Positions 16,026-19,453 of a DNA stretch of 19,453 bases are shown here, in pieces. The notes under the pieces were generated by a model that was given only the letters and a program-made list of their open reading frames with translations, was not told where the DNA came from and ran no database searches. The stretch is taken from the NCBI GenBank assembly GCA_029747585.1, contig JAPEVF010000841.1, positions 1 to 19,453 of the forward strand. The letters run 5' to 3'. Numbering within the stretch: the first letter of the stretch is position 1; every line of letters starts with the position of its first letter. The DNA comes from Pleurotus djamor. Its lineage: Eukaryota > Basidiomycota > Agaricomycetes > Agaricales > Pleurotaceae. The position numbers and the translations under genes were made by a program.

Positions 16026-17287
16026 ATGGCCGAAAACAATGCACACCTAACAAAAAAGGGTCAAGTAGATCGAATGACCTTGCGACAGAGTTACAGCTCC
16101 TTGTCACACTCCCTCCTCTACTACGTGCTCGTCGTCCATGGCATCACACTCGCGTTCTTCTTCATCGTCGCACCGATCGTACCACAATTCGACTCGTCGG
16201 CGTCGGCGTTGTCACCCTTACATCGCTGGGATGTCGCGCACTTTGATCATATAGCCCAGCATGGCTATTATTTTGAACACGAATGGGCTTTTTTTGCCTG
16301 GTATCGCCACTGTCATTCGGTTATTCCCCAATCCAATACAGTCACTGCCTATTCTCCTTCTGCTTTCAATATGGAGCGCGAATAACTTGTATTTGTTGTC
16401 GCTCTTGACGTTCAAGTCGAAACCGATCGCCAGGCTTGCGACCCTTTTGAGCCTTCTACCGGCCAACCCGGTGACGCTGAGGCTTGCGCCGTATGCGGAG
16501 CCATGGTTTACTGCTGCATCGTACGCTGGCATGCTTGCTTGCGCGCAAGAGTCGTGGCTGAAGGCTGCGGTCTATTTTACGATTGCAAGTTGCTTTCGGT
16601 CAAATGGCATTACACTTGCAGGGTTTATTCTGTGGGGAATGATTGTTCTTCCTTTCTTGCAAACGAAGAAGGTACTTTCTCCTCTCCGTCTCTACGACGC
16701 GATTTTGACTCACTTTTTTTTTTATNCTTTTATCTAGGTTTCCCTTTTCGCAACTCTCAAAAGCAACACTCTATGTTGCACTCGTCTTTTCTCCCTTCGT
16801 ATACCACAACTACTCTGCATACCTCGCATTTTGCACGCACTCACCTACGCAACCCTCCTGGTGCTTAAACACCATCCCCTCCATATATACTCACGTACAA
16901 TCGACCTACTGGAACGTCGGCCTCTTCAGATACTGGTCGCTCCAGCAACTCCCCAACTTCCTGCTTGCCGCCCCACCCCTCGCTCTCGTATATTCCTTTG
17001 CTACCTACTACCTCACTCACTTTAACCCCCGTTCACCAACATCAACATTCGCCTCCCCCCTCCTCTTTCCACACATCATCCACACCCTATTCATCGCTTC
17101 CACCCTTCTCTTCGCATCGCACACCCAAATTGCCCTCCGTCTCCTCCCTGCCTTACCTACTCTCTACTGGGCAGCTGCCTGGCTGTTCGTACATCACGCA
17201 CGTTTCGCAAAAATTTGGGTATATTGGTCGTTTATCTGGGGAGGCATATCGATTGTACTGTGGTTGGCGTTCCTCCCGCCTGCGTAA
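16026..17287 (+). CDS. GPI18: GPI mannosyltransferase 2 (PIG-V/Gpi18), ER membrane
   Basis: This enzyme (glycosyltransferase family 76, GT-C fold) adds the second mannose to the GPI-anchor precursor in the ER lumen, using dolichol-phosphate-mannose. Exons are 16026-16671 and 16738-17287 with a 66-nt intron. The start ATG at 16026 has a purine-rich context. Visible family motifs: HRWDVAHF with Asp 69 in the first lumenal loop, GYYFEHEWAF, LRLAPYAEPWFTAASYAGML, FRSNGITLAGF, LVFSPFVYHNYSAYLAFC, YWNVGLFRYWSLQQLPNFLLA and the terminal LWLAFLPPA. Many hydrophobic spans alternate with loops, and the length (about 397 residues) is near the family norm. The frame is broken twice by an apparent extra base: in the seven-T run at 16289-16295 (six would keep AFLPG in frame) and near 16738-16746. 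The second exon has no internal ATG in the correct frame, so it is easily missed. Confidence 0.9.
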
Positions 17288-18735
17288 TGAACACAAGATG
17301 GGCCTCGCTTCACTCCGGCTTCCTTCCAGTAGAAACGCAACATCGCAATGAAACTCAAATACCAATGAAGATGTTACTGCTTGGATTTTTCACGTTGGAT
17401 CACAATCGAAAAGCGGTCATCTGGCGGCGCTGATAAGTCAACGTCCTCACGGAATTTACCCACAGGCCTGTCTCTTTGGTGCACAAATTTTCTGTCGACG
17501 GCAAGTGCTCGTACAATGGCTCAACAAACATATTAATGTGACCATTGTTGAAGCCGCGGCGAACGCTCGTTAGGCTTCACACGGGTTGCCTTTCCCCAGA
17601 AAAATCATTTGCCCGCCTTCCGAAAACTTGAAGAAGTTGCAAGAGTGTTGGTGACATGCCGTTCATACACCAAGGCGACTCTGAGTATGAGCTAGGCTGC
17701 AGGCCTATCAACCTTTCTGCCTGTTACATGTACTGATGCTCCTTTCGGCAACCCTTCTGAGTTTGACCCTTGAAAAAGCCAGCGAGGGCTTCCTAGAGTA
17801 AATAAAAACTCCACCATGCGTTCCAATTCCTGTTACTTTGGTTATACTCAAACGGAAGCAGGCCCATCGTCGAGCCCTTGTCTTGCGCTCGTTGCATTAG
17901 GAGATCCCCAACCCGCAGGGCATCAGCAAGGCATCAGAGCGTAAGTATATCACCGTGGCTGGCGCCTCACAACCTATCGAAAGTATCTCAGTCAACTCGA
18001 AAGCCACGCAAATCCAGGGAGCCGTCCATGCACATGATACATACTTACCTGCGAAACAGGTCCTATGCTGGTCATGACCGACTGTTAGAGAGGCTGGCCC
18101 AAGTCGCAGTCAAGCAGACAGTTTACACGACTATCTGCATCATAACCAAAACTTTTACGGAAGCTTTCATTTGCTCAATGCTACCAATGGATTCGCGAGG
18201 GCTGCCAGATCCGGTCGTCAGAGAGGGCACGTTGCTTCCCACCAGGCACTCCTTTTCATCCCCTATCCCCCCTCCAACTTCAGTAACAGAGATAACATCA
18301 CAGACTGCCGTCCATCGAACCATCATTCACATCATTCATTAATGCTTGAAGCCCTTGCTCACCCACAAGCAGCAGGTCCAGCAGTGACCGTGCTTATCCT
18401 GGTCCAAGCTGAACCACCCAAGCGGACAATCGGCCTCCTGCGCTTACACACTTACCGCCAAGTTCGCATCCCATAGAAACTCAGCGCTCATCGCGCAGGT
18501 CTAACTACTCTAGAATCAATCCTTTCCAACTGTACTGCCTCCACCCCGATGAGTTTTGTTTTACCGGACAAAGGTAATTCATCAAACCATATGGCAATGC
18601 TCGATATTATGATATATATCCTACTCTACAAGGATGCAATAACATTGAAAGGTTAAAAGTACACTGTTATGATAGACGGTGTGTGGAATCTAGATCTTAT
18701 AGAGAGTAATCGGACGAGGATAGACTTATAATTCG
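17288..18735. other. 1.4 kb region with no recognised gene
   Basis: No frame shows family motifs. The longest plus-strand frame (about 17878-18342) opens only at TTG and reads as low-information Arg/Ser/Thr sequence. An imperfect inverted repeat lies at 17518-17527 and 17545-17555, and an AATAAA on the plus strand lies near 17800, too far from the GPI18 stop to assign safely. The right end carries the 3' flank of the minus-strand gene ending at 18736. Confidence 0.4.
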
Positions 18736-19408
18736 CTACGCACGACCACCATAAAAGCCTGCCAATTCACCTGCGGTCACTGACGAACCAGCACGTATTT
18801 CCCGAGATGGGCGGTTGAAAGCGTAGTAACCCGTCACGCCCAACACAGCTACAACATACAACAAACACGCATTGTCAGTCGCGTATAAAGAGATCCCAAA
18901 GCATTGCTTGAAGAAGAGGCGAGTAAGTAGAGGAGTACTCACCCGCGCCGAGAAAGCTCTGCAATACTCCCACACGAGGGAGGTTTTCACGTAGGTTTTC
19001 GTAGATAGGTATTCCACGTTCCGTGTCAGCCGTGTCAGCCTCGTTCGCGCGACGTTCGATCGGGTCTTTACGGTCTCGATTTTCTCGAGGAGGATGGTGG
19101 TATCGTTTCTCAGCCTCAGCCTCAGCCTCTGCTTCTTCCAAGTCATCGGCAGCGTGAGTGTGATGGTTGGAAGAGGCAGAGGGGTTCGCAGGGGTTCGCC
19201 CTGTCCGACGCATCCGCCTCCGTGTCTGCGTCTGCGTCTGTGTCTGCGTCTCTGTTGGCAGTTCGTCAACACCCGGTTCATCAACGACACGTCTTTGTCG
19301 GGTGTTCAGTTGGACGATGAGTACGCCGGCGTTTTGAGGATCCAAGGATGCTTGTAAATGATGCCTGAGGGTTTTTTCGTGAGTATGATTCAAATATTCA
19401 AGGATCAT
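18736..19408 (-). CDS. Hypothetical small protein with low-complexity repeats and C-terminal hydrophobic segment
   Basis: Minus-strand exons are 19408-18943 and 18848-18736, with a 94-nt intron (GTGAGT donor, CTGAC branch-like site, TTGTAG acceptor), giving 192 residues. I do not recognise the family. The N-terminal third is polar. It is followed by a Gln-Thr run encoded by CAGACR repeats, an Ala-Glu run encoded by GCTGAG repeats, and a charged region with ADTADT. The C-terminus VLQSFLGA / AVLGVTGYYAF forms one hydrophobic segment interrupted by the intron and followed by NRPSREIRAG, a layout that fits a single C-terminal membrane span. A nearer acceptor (TTCAAG at about 18908) would give a shorter protein that ends 11 codons later, without the hydrophobic tail. 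The start ATG at 19408 is the first in frame within this window, but the gene could extend off the edge. Confidence 0.5.
19100..19250 (-). repeat. Codon-repeat tracts in the small hypothetical gene
   Basis: Two short tandem tracts lie in frame: GCTGAG-type hexamers (Ala-Glu) near 19109-19132 and CAGACR hexamers (Gln-Thr) near 19221-19252. Both have units of six bases, so length changes preserve the frame. Such tracts commonly vary between strains. Confidence 0.6.
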
Positions 19409-19453
19409 AGGGATAACTCGGTGAATTTCGAACGAAGAAGTGAATGGTAACTT

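Noticed and set aside
17518..17555. Imperfect inverted repeat (GGCTCAACAA / TTGTTGAAGCC)
   Set aside because: The arms need a one-base bulge and there is no T-run or gene end close by, so it is probably chance.
17878..18342. 154-residue plus-strand frame
   Set aside because: It starts at TTG, has no ATG near its beginning and no family resemblance, and is most likely non-coding.
1..19453. Possible mobile element, tRNA or CRISPR content
   Set aside because: I found no transposase or reverse transcriptase motifs, no terminal repeats with target duplications, no tRNA-like T-loop in cloverleaf context outside exons, and no regularly spaced repeats.

Overview
This window looks like nuclear DNA of a filamentous fungus, most likely a basidiomycete (Agaricomycete-like). 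The evidence is very short GT...AG introns (mostly 49-60 nt), extreme intron density, tiny exons of 12-14 nt, pyrimidine-rich leaders, TATA boxes at eukaryotic spacing, and genes of eukaryotic pathways (ATG5, GPI18). There are no bacterial operons, rRNA, CRISPR or IS elements, and I found no tRNA. The sequence is draft quality, with scattered N and a short N-rich patch at 2779-2798. Five genes are affected by apparent assembly faults. Four carry an apparent single extra base (the poly-C run at 10651-10658, the N at 13177, the N at 13916, and two sites in the gene at 16026), and the gene at 2835 lacks its 5' end.

Layout, left to right: (1) a minus-strand gene (about 552-1830) for an unrecognised protein with a disordered N-terminal half and two hydrophobic segments; (2) a plus-strand giant gene (2835-11240, 5' end missing) that I could resolve into about 38 exons encoding at least 2,136 residues. 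It consists of about 760-residue tandem units carrying DUF3712/LEA2-like sequence and ends in a Ser/Thr/Ala/Glu-rich tail; (3) a possible minus-strand small ORF (11468-11635); (4) a plus-strand F-box-like gene (12606 to 13187, or about 13326 if a sequence error is allowed for); (5) minus-strand ATG5 (13497-14746, four exons), convergent with the F-box gene; (6) plus-strand GPI18/PIG-V, GPI mannosyltransferase 2 (16026-17287), divergent from ATG5 across a 1.3 kb spacer that holds an 18-bp perfect palindrome and a 12-bp-arm hairpin; (7) a 1.4 kb stretch without a recognisable gene; (8) a minus-strand two-exon gene (18736-19408) for a small protein with low-complexity repeats and a C-terminal hydrophobic segment.

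These genes do not form an operon or an obvious cluster. One functional echo is worth noting. DUF3712/LEA2 proteins include, as I recall it, yeast Tag1, a vacuolar protein needed to end autophagy, and the giant DUF3712 gene lies two genes away from ATG5, which encodes the core autophagy conjugation scaffold. Whether that is more than chance needs synteny data. All exon boundaries were derived by eye from splice consensus, reading phase and internal repeat similarity.
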